A stretch of 64,000 nt of DNA, from the IMG/VR virus record IMGVR_UViG_3300003890_000014, positions 48,814 to 112,813 of that record; one strand, given 5' to 3'. The notes beneath the pieces were generated by a model that was not told where the DNA came from, made no database searches, and saw nothing but the letters and a program-made list of their open reading frames with translations. Positions 1 through 9,758 of this stretch are shown piece by piece. Numbering within the stretch: the stretch's first letter is position 1; each line of letters opens with the position of its first letter. The position numbers were made by a program, and so were the translations under genes. Source of the DNA: a virus.

Positions 1-2981
1 ATTCCACTTGCCGAGTTCATCACCGTGAATCCAGAGACGAGTGCAGGAGATCCAGAGACTACGTTATTGAAATAACGCATATACCAATCGCCAGATGTTG
101 ACCTGTAACTAACATACATGATTCCGGTGCCAGTCTCATCGAAGGCGATGCCTCCGTGGTTGGCGATGTTTCCGCCGCTATCTAATGCGAATGTTGTAAA
201 TGACGTTGATGCCTCTGCAAAATAAAGACCATTCAAATTGTTAGAAGCACTTGTATATACAAACCATGTCCTTCGAGAAGGAGATGTTCCAAGAACATGA
301 ACTGACGCTGGTTGATTTGAAATTGTTGATATCGCAGAGGTTGACCCGATGTGAACAGGCGTTGCCCCAGTCCAAGTCCAAACTCTACCAAGATTTTGTG
401 GACCACCAGAGTTAACGCTCCACATATGAACAAGACTTCCATCCACCTTGTCTCCACCAATAGTGAGTGCGTCATAATGTTGCCCACCATCAAAGAACAT
501 TCTACCCGCTCCGCCACTAATGTCGGGGAAATCTGTAAGAACTGGAGAACTTGATAAATTGGCATAAACTGCCCAAACCTCTCTATTCGTTCCGTTACGG
601 TTATACATTAAAGCCATCTTGCCATTGTTTGCTACAAATGCTTGAGTAGGATTTGAAAGTTCAAGATTAAGAAAAACACTCGAAGGAGGATAAGACCCTG
701 CTGTAGTCTTATGTCCTAAGAAAGTCCAAGAGTTACCAGCATCGACAGTGTAATAGACAGATATTTGATCGTTGCCAGATTCAGACTGATAGCCCCACGC
801 AACTCCATATTGTTTGTTTTCAGAAAATGCGGTCCAAAAACCTGGAAGACTTCCATCAACATCTCCTCCGGTAACAAGTTTTTGAGGTGATTCGCCTTGA
901 AGTCTGATCACGTCTGAGAGAGAAGCATCTGAGATCTTCATCTGTTCTAAAGCTTCTGAAGATAGACTCTTAGCTTCGTATTTATAATCCCAAGGAATAA
1001 CTCGCATTTGTGAGTGTAAGTTATTGGTAGTGACACCTTGCGCTAGGTCTACAGGAGTTCCTAGATTGGTAACTGTGATAGTAGTTTCGTCTAAGCCGAT
1101 ATTATAAGAAACAGCACTTACAACTAACTCTGCTATATTCCCATCAGCATCAGGAAGGAAGCCGTAACGATTAGCTCCATCAGCATAAGGATCAGAATCC
1201 TGTAAAAACTTGGCTAATAAAATCTTTTTAGTAGTGGGGAAAAGTTCTGTGACATCTCCTCCGAACTTGATGTTCTGGGAAGCTCCGTTCATAGGAACAG
1301 TTTGTCCATCTTTAGGTGCAAGAGCTTGAGCAGTGTGTACCGCTACTCCGGTAACTTTGGTCACAGGAGCTGAGCCTAAAAGTCGACGAGTATAGGTGCC
1401 GTTATTTTGTCCGGCGTTAAAACGAAGAGCATCAGCGCTGGCTGAGAGGTTGACTTTAGTTCCTAAAAGGTTTGTGTCGAAAGAGTCTAAGATTTGGTTA
1501 GGTACTTTGGAAGCAAGAGCGTTTAGTTCGGCATTATCCAACGCTCCTAGAATATCTCCGCCATCAGCCGCACCGCCGCCTCCGGTGCCTAGATCTGACC
1601 AACTATCAGTGGGAAGATGTCTGAATTGAAGCTTTTGTGTTGTTGTATCCCAACGAATTTGTCCTTCAAGAGATGCGCTAGTTCCAATGTGAATAGTTGA
1701 TGGTCCAAGATAAGCGTCTTTCCATCGAAGAGCAGGAGCGCCAAGATCATAGGTATTGTCTGTGAGAGGTATTAAACTAGAAGTAATAGCATCTAGTTCT
1801 GCCACAAAGTAACTTACCTTCTCTACTTCAATTTGAGCATCTGCGGGGAGAGGTTGGGTAGAAGGTCCGGCGATAATCTCATAAATATCAACTTGGGTTC
1901 CAGAAGCTTCTTCGAAAACGACGTTGCCTACGTTATCGTTGACACCAGTAACTTTACGCTCAATATCTTGTCCGTTTACTCGAACGACGATATCTCCACG
2001 AGTTTTACCAGAATTATAATCCTGAATAAAACTAAAACCTGTAGAAAGAGTTACACGAGTTTTGAGGGATACTGTCGAAATAGAACAGTTTTGTGCTTGA
2101 GTTCCATCAGCATATCCACGAGCAACTTGAATGGTCTTTTCAGCGAGACCTACCCCATCAAAGGTATTAACCAAGAATCGCATTTCGAAAATATCGTCTG
2201 CTATTGCTGGGAAACTTGGATGAAGAGTAATTTGATTTGAGGAATTTCCGGCATTAACTTCCATGTACTCGTCAGAATAATTTCCTACTCCAACGGTAAA
2301 AGCAGCGACTTTGCGCATTTCGACGCCATTTCTAAAAAAGAAAGCGTTTTTATTATAAGAATAATTTTTAGTAAAAGTGATTGTAGTACCAGTTACTCCA
2401 GTAGTTTCGGCTACTCTCCACTGAACAACTCCACCACCGCCAGATCCCCCACCAACAAACATTACGATATCTGAGTTAGAGATATTTTGTATAGTACCAG
2501 CAATATTCTTAAGAACTACATAACCAATTGCTCGACTACCTGTTCCAGCAGGAAGTAAAGCCGCAGCTTCGGAAGCAGCTGGATCGCCAAGATCGAGTAC
2601 AAGATTATTTGCATCATCAAGAGAAATAAGAGCTTTTAAAAATTGACCAGAGGGAAGGGTGACTACTACGTCCGTACCTGGAGAAACAACGGCGGTGCCT
2701 CCAGAGATTGCAGGGAAAACGATGTTACCAGAAGAAAAAGTAGGAACTTGATCATTGATGGGTTGGATCGTTCTGCGACGATTAGTTTGAGAATTAGTTA
2801 CGACTACGTTCTCTACATTCACCGTGAGAGAGGGTGAAGTGGTAGCATTAAGTCTGAGAGGGGCTGTAAGTTCGCTATCAATTAACCGTAAGAGATCATC
2901 AAGCTCCATGTTTGCTTGGTTAGCAATTTGGGTTAATGTATCTCTTGAGATAAATTGTCTTACATCGGTTTTTGTAGCCAT
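1..2981 (-). CDS. Large tail fibre/appendage protein with Asp-box, partial
   Basis: The minus-strand frame is open from an ATG at 2979-2981 to base 1, at least 993 codons, so the C-terminus lies outside the window. An AAGGA Shine-Dalgarno precedes the ATG. Around residue 405 there is a YDLGAPALRWKDAYLG stretch, a signature I know from many phage fibre and appendage proteins. Around residue 745 the stretch YTVDAGNSWTFLG fits the Asp-box (BNR) pattern S/T-x-D-x-G-x-x-W, so the distal part may be a sialidase-like beta-propeller. It is the last gene of the baseplate/fibre group and probably makes the host-contacting fibre. An enzymatic activity on surface glycans is inference only. Fibre-like identity is well supported by composition (Gly/Ser/Thr/Asn-rich, beta) and position. 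Confidence 0.8.
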   Translation of the reverse strand, partial: MATKTDVRQFISRDTLTQIANQANMELDDLLRLIDSELTAPLRLNATTSPSLTVNVENVVVTNSQTNRRRTIQPINDQVPTFSSGNIVFPAISGGTAVVSPGTDVVVTLPSGQFLKALISLDDANNLVLDLGDPAASEAAALLPAGTGSRAIGYVVLKNIAGTIQNISNSDIVMFVGGGSGGGGVVQWRVAETTGVTGTTITFTKNYSYNKNAFFFRNGVEMRKVAAFTVGVGNYSDEYMEVNAGNSSNQITLHPSFPAIADDIFEMRFLVNTFDGVGLAEKTIQVARGYADGTQAQNCSISTVSLKTRVTLSTGFSFIQDYNSGKTRGDIVVRVNGQDIERKVTGVNDNVGNVVFEEASGTQVDIYEIIAGPSTQPLPADAQIEVEKVSYFVAELDAITSSLIPLTDNTYDLGAPALRWKDAYLGPSTIHIGTSASLEGQIRWDTTTQKLQFRHLPTDSWSDLGTGGGGAADGGDILGALDNAELNALASKVPNQILDSFDTNLLGTKVNLSASADALRFNAGQNNGTYTRRLLGSAPVTKVTGVAVHTAQALAPKDGQTVPMNGASQNIKFGGDVTELFPTTKKILLAKFLQDSDPYADGANRYGFLPDADGNIAELVVSAVSYNIGLDETTITVTNLGTPVDLAQGVTTNNLHSQMRVIPWDYKYEAKSLSSEALEQMKISDASLSDVIRLQGESPQKLVTGGDVDGSLPGFWTAFSENKQYGVAWGYQSESGNDQISVYYTVDAGNSWTFLGHKTTAGSYPPSSVFLNLELSNPTQAFVANNGKMALMYNRNGTNREVWAVYANLSSSPVLTDFPDISGGAGRMFFDGGQHYDALTIGGDKVDGSLVHMWSVNSGGPQNLGRVWTWTGATPVHIGSTSAISTISNQPASVHVLGTSPSRRTWFVYTSASNNLNGLYFAEASTSFTTFALDSGGNIANHGGIAFDETGTGIMYVSYRSTSGDWYMRYFNNVVSGSPALVSGFTVMNSASG

Positions 2982-3007
2982 TTTCTAATCCTTATATTCT
3001 TATCAAA

Positions 3008-3037
3008 ATTATAACACAATTTATGCTGATCTATCAA
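3008..3037 (-). promoter_or_regulatory. Putative sigma70-like promoter before the large fibre gene
   Basis: On the minus strand TTGATA (3032-3037) is followed after 18 bases by a perfect TATAAT (3008-3013). Transcription would start near 3001 and give a leader of about 20 bases carrying the AAGGA ribosome binding site of the fibre gene. The -35 lies over the end of the preceding small gene. Prediction from sequence match only. Confidence 0.45.
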
Positions 3038-3353
3038 TTCTAAAGTGTATACGATCTCCTATCACTAGGTCAAAAGTCAAAGTAACTTGAGTGCGAGGCG
3101 GTGAGCCTACGTAGTTGTAATCTATAACACTTTCTAATCTTATACCATTTAATCTTACTTCTAGTTCCTCAGAAGTATAGGTTTGACTAAGCGGTAGGGT
3201 GATATTAGTACCCGCCGTAACTGGTCCAGTAATCTGTCCAGGTCCAGGGCTTCCTGATACCACGTCTAATGCTTCATCGTAAATGGCTACGGAACCTCCA
3301 GTTTCATCGAAGGACCGTAAAATTCCATTTACTAACCTAGTAAATTTGGCCAT
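3021..3353 (-). CDS. Small fibre-associated protein (duplicated fibre domain)
   Basis: 110 residues. The first 17 residues (MAKFTRLVNGILRSFDE) resemble the start of the next fibre gene upstream (SKLSRVIDGVIRNVD). Residues about 40-107 (TGPVTAGTNITLPL ... LEVRLNGIRLE ... LVIGDRIHFRI) match residues about 464-540 of the 779-residue fibre protein encoded at 5468-7807, so this is a free-standing copy of a domain also built into a bigger fibre. Probably a fibre adaptor or tip-associated subunit. It sits 4 bases after the 620-residue fibre gene, in the same operon. Exact role unknown. Confidence 0.65.
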   Translation of the reverse strand: MAKFTRLVNGILRSFDETGGSVAIYDEALDVVSGSPGPGQITGPVTAGTNITLPLSQTYTSEELEVRLNGIRLESVIDYNYVGSPPRTQVTLTFDLVIGDRIHFRIDRSA

Positions 3354-3356
3354 ATA

Positions 3357-5219
3357 TTATGCTACTATACCAATCATTGGTTGAACAAAAATTCGATCTG
3401 TGTTTTCAACAAACCCGATCGGTTTTGCTGCTTCATTCGCTGTATTAGTTAAAGAAGCTCCTAAAATAAAGGCTCCGCTTGAACCTAAGAATACTGGTTT
3501 ACCAATATCTGCTCCAGCAAATGGAGTATCTGAAGATCCAAGTACATGAGTACCTAACATGATTACGTCGATATTTTCACCAGCTGATACTGCACTTGTT
3601 GAGAGTGCAATACCTATAGCATGAAATTTATCACTTACAGAAGCGTCTTTATCGGCTTTATATACTCTGCCTGCAGTTTCACCATTTAGAGCAAAACGAA
3701 CTAAGAAACTCGTATTAGCAGCCATAGATTCGCCAGCTACCATTACTTTCTTAGCAAGAGGAGCATGAGCAGTTTTTACCCCTGAAGCAGATCTAGAGAT
3801 CGAATCTCCATCGAGTTTAACTCGAACTGCATCAGAATTGATTTCGATACCATCGCCAGGGTTTACATCAATAGCTGCGCCATTGCCGCCAGTCAATCCT
3901 GAACCAGCGACATCAGATCCGAGTTTTGCTGCAGTTACTGAGGTAGCTGCAAGTTTAGCGGTTGAGATACCAAGATCTTTAACTTGAAGAGCATTGGTAG
4001 CAATTTCGATAGTCGAGTTATCAACATTAGCTTTTGTACCAGCTGCGCCTTTAGATAATGCACCAGCAGGGTCGAATTTAATACCAAGTTCATCAGAAGA
4101 AATCTGAAGAGAAGGATTAGAAGCTTCGAGTTTAACACTCAATATTCCAGCAGAGAATGCTAGACCATCCCCTGCGGCAGAAGCGTCGAGTCTTACATCA
4201 AATCCAACTTTAGTCAATCCAGTAGAAGCGGTCGTAGCTTCAAAATACTTCTGTACCCACGATGACCCACCCCATTGACGGAGAGAAGATGTTTCGTCAT
4301 CAATAGAAATCATCATCCCAACAGTAGGATTAGTTTCTACCCAAAGAGTTCCATTAAACTCAACAATATCACCAGCTTCAGCGCCATCCCAATCTACGTG
4401 TGGTGTGCCGCCATCGTGAGAAAGTACATATCTATCGCCAAGAACTTCAGTAGGAGGGGCAACGGTATTGTCTACAATATAGTCAATTGCAGAGTTCTGA
4501 AACTCAAAGTTTTGAATTAAAGAAAGAGCATTTTGAAGTTGTTCCCAACGAACTGCATCTCCGTTAGCGGAAGCGGGGGCTAGATTAGTTAGTTTATTTC
4601 CACCCATCGACTGGTTACCAGAAAAAGCTCTAGTTCCATCAACAAGAATATATTGGGTGTGATCATCTGAAGAAAGATTAAGAAGTGCGCTATGGCTAAC
4701 TTTAGAAGCATCGAAACGGATTCTAAAAATTTCATTACCAGCGGGATTAAGAATACTTTCTTCGAGAGCATTGGTAGTATTGCTTCCAACATCTACTTGG
4801 ATTTTAGGAGAAAGATAATCAGAGGTGGTGTCAGCTGCGCTCACTCGAACTTGTTTATCGTTCGATCCAGCGCCAAGGGCGGTGTTGATTCCTTGAAGAG
4901 CGCCTTTTACAGTAGCAGCAGTTGGGGTAAAGTTTGTATAGGTATTGTCATCCCCAATTAAATCAGAACCAGAAGATGCATTTGAAGATCCTAATTCAGA
5001 CTCAGTAAAATATCTTCCATCATGAGTATGTGAATTTGTACCATCAGCAAAATCAGTTCCATTCTGAAGATTGATAAGTTTATCAAGAATGGTTTTGCTA
5101 AGATCAGTACCTGCTCCACCACCAAATTTTACTTTATCAACTACTAAAGTGTTAGTTGAGATATCTACGTTTCTAATTACACCGTCTATGACTCGAGATA
5201 ATTTGCTAATATCAGACAT
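3357..5219 (-). CDS. Tail fibre protein with phage tail-repeat motifs
   Basis: 620 residues. A HTHDGRYFTESEL motif at about residues 64-75 and, near 190-230, HTQYILVDGTRAFSGNQSMG followed by NKLTNLA, are the classic elements of phage tail-fibre repeat domains. The last about 130 residues (from LAKKVMVAGESMAANTSF) form a Gly/Ala/Val-rich beta module similar in layout to the C-terminus of the neighbouring 779-residue protein; both contain GEPV/GKPV and IG(F/V) beta strands. It lies in the fibre cluster downstream of the J- and I-like baseplate genes. The ATG at 5219 directly follows the small coiled-coil gene, with an AAGGAGAA ribosome site. Confidence 0.8.
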   Translation of the reverse strand: MSDISKLSRVIDGVIRNVDISTNTLVVDKVKFGGGAGTDLSKTILDKLINLQNGTDFADGTNSHTHDGRYFTESELGSSNASSGSDLIGDDNTYTNFTPTAATVKGALQGINTALGAGSNDKQVRVSAADTTSDYLSPKIQVDVGSNTTNALEESILNPAGNEIFRIRFDASKVSHSALLNLSSDDHTQYILVDGTRAFSGNQSMGGNKLTNLAPASANGDAVRWEQLQNALSLIQNFEFQNSAIDYIVDNTVAPPTEVLGDRYVLSHDGGTPHVDWDGAEAGDIVEFNGTLWVETNPTVGMMISIDDETSSLRQWGGSSWVQKYFEATTASTGLTKVGFDVRLDASAAGDGLAFSAGILSVKLEASNPSLQISSDELGIKFDPAGALSKGAAGTKANVDNSTIEIATNALQVKDLGISTAKLAATSVTAAKLGSDVAGSGLTGGNGAAIDVNPGDGIEINSDAVRVKLDGDSISRSASGVKTAHAPLAKKVMVAGESMAANTSFLVRFALNGETAGRVYKADKDASVSDKFHAIGIALSTSAVSAGENIDVIMLGTHVLGSSDTPFAGADIGKPVFLGSSGAFILGASLTNTANEAAKPIGFVENTDRIFVQPMIGIVA

Positions 5220-5222
5220 TTG

Positions 5223-5432
5223 TTATTCTCCTTTAGGGTTCTCAGTTTGGTTTAAGGGTTCTATTAAAAATTGCATTTTGACTTGTATACCGTATATTTG
5301 TGCTATTCGATTTGCTTCATCACAAGCTTTGTCCATGATTTGTCTAAGCTTTTCGCCAATTCTTTGGCTAAGTTGATCTGCCTCTTCTTCAGACAGTTTT
5401 TCTAGATCTACTTTCCTAACTCGTTCTTCCAT
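5223..5432 (-). CDS. Small coiled-coil protein in fibre cluster
   Basis: 69 residues starting MEERVRKVDLEKLSEEE. A longer frame begins with TTG at 5453, but the ATG at 5432, with GGGA six bases before it, is the better start. The chain is strongly charged and predicted helical (LSEEEADQLSQRIGEKLRQI), with no signal peptide. It lies between two fibre genes and could be a fibre assembly chaperone by analogy with small genes next to fibres in other phages; that is inference. No family recognised. Confidence 0.6.
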   Translation of the reverse strand: MEERVRKVDLEKLSEEEADQLSQRIGEKLRQIMDKACDEANRIAQIYGIQVKMQFLIEPLNQTENPKGE

Positions 5433-5467
5433 ATTATATCCCAATCCTTTCAAACTTTTGAAATTTA

Positions 5468-7807
5468 TTATAACTGCCCTATAATAGCAACGTTTACTAT
5501 TAGATCTTTTAAAGTAGGATTAGAAGTATTTCTAGAGATTACTCCCAACCTAATAACCCAATCTCCCGCTACAAAACCACCGACGCCAATGTCAGGTTTA
5601 ACATTTGTAATATCTCCAGTTTTAGATACGTATACTGGTTCTCCATAATCTGCGGTCGTTGTAATATCTTTAAGAACTCCACTAACTACTACACTTCCTT
5701 GCGCCGCATTTACAGTGTTTGCTGCTAAGACACCTACACATGCTAAAGCTTCTGCTTCAATAGAAACATCAATATCTTCCATATAACCTAAAGAATTCAC
5801 TCTAATAGGTTTTAATTTATTAATGGTAGAACCAGTTTGATTCTCAAGTGGAACTTCGCCAGAAGCTGCGGTACCGGCACCTGCACCGATGGCGCTAATA
5901 TTTATAGTAGATCCACCGTTCTTTTTGTATTTAAGATCTCCAGTATTATCTACCCATAATCCATCTTGAGCGGGAAGTGGGTCTGAAGCTTCTCGACTAA
6001 AAGTTATACCTTTAGGATCGATAATTCCGGTAACATCGATATCACCATTAAATACTGCTATCTTACCTGGAGGTCCATTTACGGTAAAAGGAAAGCCAGG
6101 AGTAACAAGAATCGTAGAACCATTATTGTAAGCATTTTGTAAACTTACTGGTCCACCACCGCCGCCTACAAATCCACCAACTACAGCATGTCTAAAAGTA
6201 AGGCGATCTCCTACTACAAGAGGAATTTGAATCTGAACTATAGAAGAAGGATTACCTATAGTACCAACTTCAGTCCAATCATCTCCAACAAAAAGATAAA
6301 TACCATTTAAATAAAGTTCAAGTCCACCACTACCTACAATATAATACTCAGTACTATTTCCATCTCTTGAATCAAGAGGAAGACTTAAGTTGGTGGCAGG
6401 AGAAACTGGACCAGTAAATTCATTATCATTAGCTGGAGCACCAGCGACGATATCCATTTTTTCTTCATATGGATTACCATTGAGTACTGTATTTAAAAAA
6501 TTAATATTTTTAGCATTTTCTGAAATTGCGGTAACTAAGGTAGAGGCTGTGGTGAATTGTCCAGGAAGAGATGGATCTGGAAGTTCAGTATATGGTACTG
6601 AAGTAGCAGTCTCGGGGTCGAATCCTAAGAAAGTAGCAAGAGATTCAGTAGTCTCGTCATTAATTTCTTTTGCTTCGCCAGCGTCTAATTCGCCTAAACC
6701 TCTAAGATAAAGTCTAGAACCTTCTCTGTAAGCAAGCCAATATACATCGTCATCAAGGGGTACACTACCACGAGCTGAGACTCTATAGTTTGTAGCTGTT
6801 AAACCTACTGAATCATAAGTTACAGTAGTAAGAGGATCAGGAAGTTCTATCCATAGCACTTCTCCATCAGCAATAGAGATTGCATTGCCACCTTCTTGTC
6901 GAGTAAGTTGAATATTAGAGGTATTATCAAAAAGTCTTACATAAGCAATAACGTCAGAATCAAGAGGGATTCCAGAATCATCAGTAATAGTAAGTGCAGT
7001 ACCAGTCCAATAGAATCTAGCTCCTGCAGTAGCTCCTACTAAAATACTTAAACCAGTAGCTCTAAAAGAACCACCTAAAGTAATTGGAGCTTGCTCAAAC
7101 CAATAGGTTGTACCTTTAATTTCTCGAATACTGTCCATGACAGCATCAAAAAATTGTTTAAAATTCTTGATGTCTTTATCAGCACCTGTGAATTGTGTAT
7201 TGACAGGTTCAGTTCTAGATGCCCATGAAAAAGCAAAAGTTGGATTTGTACCACGACCTAATCTAAAAAACAGATCTCGTTTGTCTCGGATTGCAGTGAT
7301 TACACCTGAACCGTTTACATCAACTTCACAAACTTTAACTTTATCTGCATCGCCTGAAAAATTTGAGGTATTAATTACTAGGCTGGCTTTAAGAAAAGTG
7401 AAAGTATCTACAATTTGTGAAAACTCTGCGCCTTGCCCCCCAGCTGCAGTTGGGTCCCAAAAAGCTCTACTATCTGCGCCACCTGTATCTTGAGTTACAG
7501 AAATTTCAATGTAATTAGTGGTAGCTGGAGAAAGACTTGAGGAAGATAGGGCAGAAAGACTAGGTGCTCCAATATAAAGCACGCCATCGTCTTGGCCCAT
7601 AATAAGAGAAGAATTTGCAATGGCTACTGAAATAGTGTTAGTTCCAACGCCAGTAGCATTGAATCCAGAAAATATAAAATTTTGATTGGTCCAGGCGTTT
7701 CTTTGAATCGCTTTAAAATCTGCACAAACAAAGTCCTCGATCTTATTAAAATCAGGTAAATCGAGACGTTGATTCGGGAGGATTCTGGTCCTTTGAAGTA
7801 AAGCCAT
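5468..7807 (-). CDS. Large fibre/baseplate-associated protein
   Basis: 779 residues. N-terminus MALLQRTRILPNQRLDLPDF suggests an extended attachment arm. The body is beta-rich, with a Gly stretch (GGFVGGGGG) around 545 serving as a linker. Residues about 464-540 (TGPVSPATNLSLPL ... LELYLNGIYLF ... LVVGDRLTFRH) are a copy of the domain that makes up most of the 110-residue protein at 3021-3353. The C-terminal 130 residues (LKPIRVNSLGYMEDIDVS ... YGEPVYVSKTGDITN) resemble in layout the C-terminus of the 620-residue fibre. Its place next to the I-like gene suggests the protein joins fibres to the baseplate. RBS: AAGGATTTAACAA before the ATG at 7807. Confidence 0.7.
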   Translation of the reverse strand: MALLQRTRILPNQRLDLPDFNKIEDFVCADFKAIQRNAWTNQNFIFSGFNATGVGTNTISVAIANSSLIMGQDDGVLYIGAPSLSALSSSSLSPATTNYIEISVTQDTGGADSRAFWDPTAAGGQGAEFSQIVDTFTFLKASLVINTSNFSGDADKVKVCEVDVNGSGVITAIRDKRDLFFRLGRGTNPTFAFSWASRTEPVNTQFTGADKDIKNFKQFFDAVMDSIREIKGTTYWFEQAPITLGGSFRATGLSILVGATAGARFYWTGTALTITDDSGIPLDSDVIAYVRLFDNTSNIQLTRQEGGNAISIADGEVLWIELPDPLTTVTYDSVGLTATNYRVSARGSVPLDDDVYWLAYREGSRLYLRGLGELDAGEAKEINDETTESLATFLGFDPETATSVPYTELPDPSLPGQFTTASTLVTAISENAKNINFLNTVLNGNPYEEKMDIVAGAPANDNEFTGPVSPATNLSLPLDSRDGNSTEYYIVGSGGLELYLNGIYLFVGDDWTEVGTIGNPSSIVQIQIPLVVGDRLTFRHAVVGGFVGGGGGPVSLQNAYNNGSTILVTPGFPFTVNGPPGKIAVFNGDIDVTGIIDPKGITFSREASDPLPAQDGLWVDNTGDLKYKKNGGSTINISAIGAGAGTAASGEVPLENQTGSTINKLKPIRVNSLGYMEDIDVSIEAEALACVGVLAANTVNAAQGSVVVSGVLKDITTTADYGEPVYVSKTGDITNVKPDIGVGGFVAGDWVIRLGVISRNTSNPTLKDLIVNVAIIGQL

Positions 7808-7865
7808 TTGTTAAATCCTTATATTCTTATTCTTAATTTTCATTTTAGCACACATCCTAAAATCC

Positions 7866-9758
7866 TTATGTAAAAACCAGAGGGCCTTGTCCAGTTAAGG
7901 CTCCCCTATAATCAGGGCTTTCGGATGGACCACAAGTCCTACAAACACATTCAAATAAAACTTCTGGGAATGAGATCAGAAATCTAATGACTACTCCTGC
8001 TGCTAATAGCTTCTTAATGAGGTTCTGGGCAGCTTGGCGGGCTTCTTCAGTACCCACTACATAAACAGCGTAGTCTTCGCCTGTAACCCTTGGAATAGTA
8101 GGGGAATCTGAGATGAAATTAATTTTTCTTCCAATTAAATGCTCTTGTTGAAATATATAACTTGCGTCAATCAGTAAAGTAGAGTTATTTGGTCTGCTAT
8201 TGTACTGGATTGGGCCTTCCTGTTCAGACCTTCCAAAGTTCAATAGAATCTTACCTGGCTTATTGGGAAAGCTTGCTGCGTTCGCCACTGAAAGGGTTGG
8301 TACAATTGATCCGCTATTGACTGTGGTAGATAGTTCTGTACTAACTCCAGTTACAGTAAATAATTGACCAGTTGGATCAAACAAGTATGCAGAAGGATAG
8401 TCAGTCACAATAAGATCTGGATCTTGCTGTAAAGTAGTTATAAATCCTAATACTATATTTGCTGTACCTCCAGTAATTTGATACTCAGAGCTTCCTTCTG
8501 TAGTTCTTAGACCTACTTTTTTATAGTTACTTCCCTGACCGTGTGTAAAAGCTTCTAAAAATGTTAGCTGATTATTTATAACTTCTACTACCTCTTCTGC
8601 GGTCACTGCTGAAGGGTCAACAAAATCAGATGCATGAGTAAAAGTAACTGTAAAAGGATTCCCATCAATAGTTAGAGTTAAAGTAGAAGATACACCTAAT
8701 CCGCTAAAGTCAAATACTTCTTCATTAGAGTAAATTTCTAACTTATCTTGTTTAGGGTGAGCAGCACCTCTTAGGGTTCTCCTAAGAACTGGAACAGAAC
8801 TAGGAATTTTAATTACTAATTCATTAGGATTGATTTCGTAAACACTAGCTTTAACTTCAGTTTGTTTTACTAAAGAGAAATTTAGTCTTGCTGGAGTATT
8901 GGCATCGCCGCCTAAAATTTGGATAGAACCTAGTAGTCCTGGCGTATTTGTTCTTAAATTTAATTTATTTCCAGAAAGAGGATCTAAAAATTTACTGGCG
9001 GTTATATTTAAGTTGTGTTCAGGGTCAGCGTTAATAAATGCGACTAACTCATCTACAGATATATTAGTGATGTCATCAAAAGCGTAAGGTTTGAATCGAA
9101 GAGTCACTGCGGGTTTGTTATCTACTTTATAGTCAAGAGTTCTTACTATTCCTAAAGAAATATTACTGTTAATAGCGATATCACTATCCCATTCCATAGA
9201 TAGGTCAAGCTCAGTATCACTATGAATAGCCGATACTTTTTTATAAGTATATCCAGAAGCAGCTGAAGCTTTAATGTAATCTCCAGGAGCAAGTTCTGTT
9301 AGAAATAGAGTTCCTGTTCCTTTAACTCTTTTTGTTCCCTTAATAAAACTAGCTGTTCCTGTTAACAGACTTACTGGACCAAAATTATAGGTTTCAGTTG
9401 TTCCGCTATTAATATTTGGTCTTGTAAATCCAGCTCCCCAAAATACATCTAATAAAGAGATAATAGTTTTACGAACTTGTTTTGGATAAAAAGACATTAC
9501 AGGTATAAGTTTACGGAAGTCATCATCACCCATGCCTAAATTAGGGTCTCTTGGAACTCCTACGTTATTACCTAAATAATCTAGATATCTTCCTTCTGCC
9601 TGTTCCACAAACAATTGATCTTTTGTATTTTGAATCTGAACTACAATCTCATCATCAGATAATCCCCATGCCTTTAAAAGACCACGGATCATTACGTTAC
9701 TCTCAGCTTTATAAAAACTCGGCAAACTACGAGCCATTCTCTGAAATTTATCCGCCAT
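7866..9758 (-). CDS. Baseplate protein, P2 gpI-like N-terminus with added modules
   Basis: 630 residues. The first about 120 residues (MARSLPSFYKAESNVMIRGLL ... AEGRYLDYLGNNVGVPR ... FRKLIPVM) look like the baseplate tail protein I family that links J to the fibres. After this come beta modules. One near residue 150 (GTGTLFLTELAPGDYIKAS) and one near 380-440 (ASDFVDPSAVTAEEVVEVIN ... ITGGTANIVLGF) have close relatives inside the J-like protein at 10335-14690. A Cys pair (CVCRTCG) is near the C-terminus. Its ATG lies inside the last codons of an HNH gene (11-base overlap), preceded by AGGGA. Confidence 0.7.
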   Translation of the reverse strand: MADKFQRMARSLPSFYKAESNVMIRGLLKAWGLSDDEIVVQIQNTKDQLFVEQAEGRYLDYLGNNVGVPRDPNLGMGDDDFRKLIPVMSFYPKQVRKTIISLLDVFWGAGFTRPNINSGTTETYNFGPVSLLTGTASFIKGTKRVKGTGTLFLTELAPGDYIKASAASGYTYKKVSAIHSDTELDLSMEWDSDIAINSNISLGIVRTLDYKVDNKPAVTLRFKPYAFDDITNISVDELVAFINADPEHNLNITASKFLDPLSGNKLNLRTNTPGLLGSIQILGGDANTPARLNFSLVKQTEVKASVYEINPNELVIKIPSSVPVLRRTLRGAAHPKQDKLEIYSNEEVFDFSGLGVSSTLTLTIDGNPFTVTFTHASDFVDPSAVTAEEVVEVINNQLTFLEAFTHGQGSNYKKVGLRTTEGSSEYQITGGTANIVLGFITTLQQDPDLIVTDYPSAYLFDPTGQLFTVTGVSTELSTTVNSGSIVPTLSVANAASFPNKPGKILLNFGRSEQEGPIQYNSRPNNSTLLIDASYIFQQEHLIGRKINFISDSPTIPRVTGEDYAVYVVGTEEARQAAQNLIKKLLAAGVVIRFLISFPEVLFECVCRTCGPSESPDYRGALTGQGPLVFT

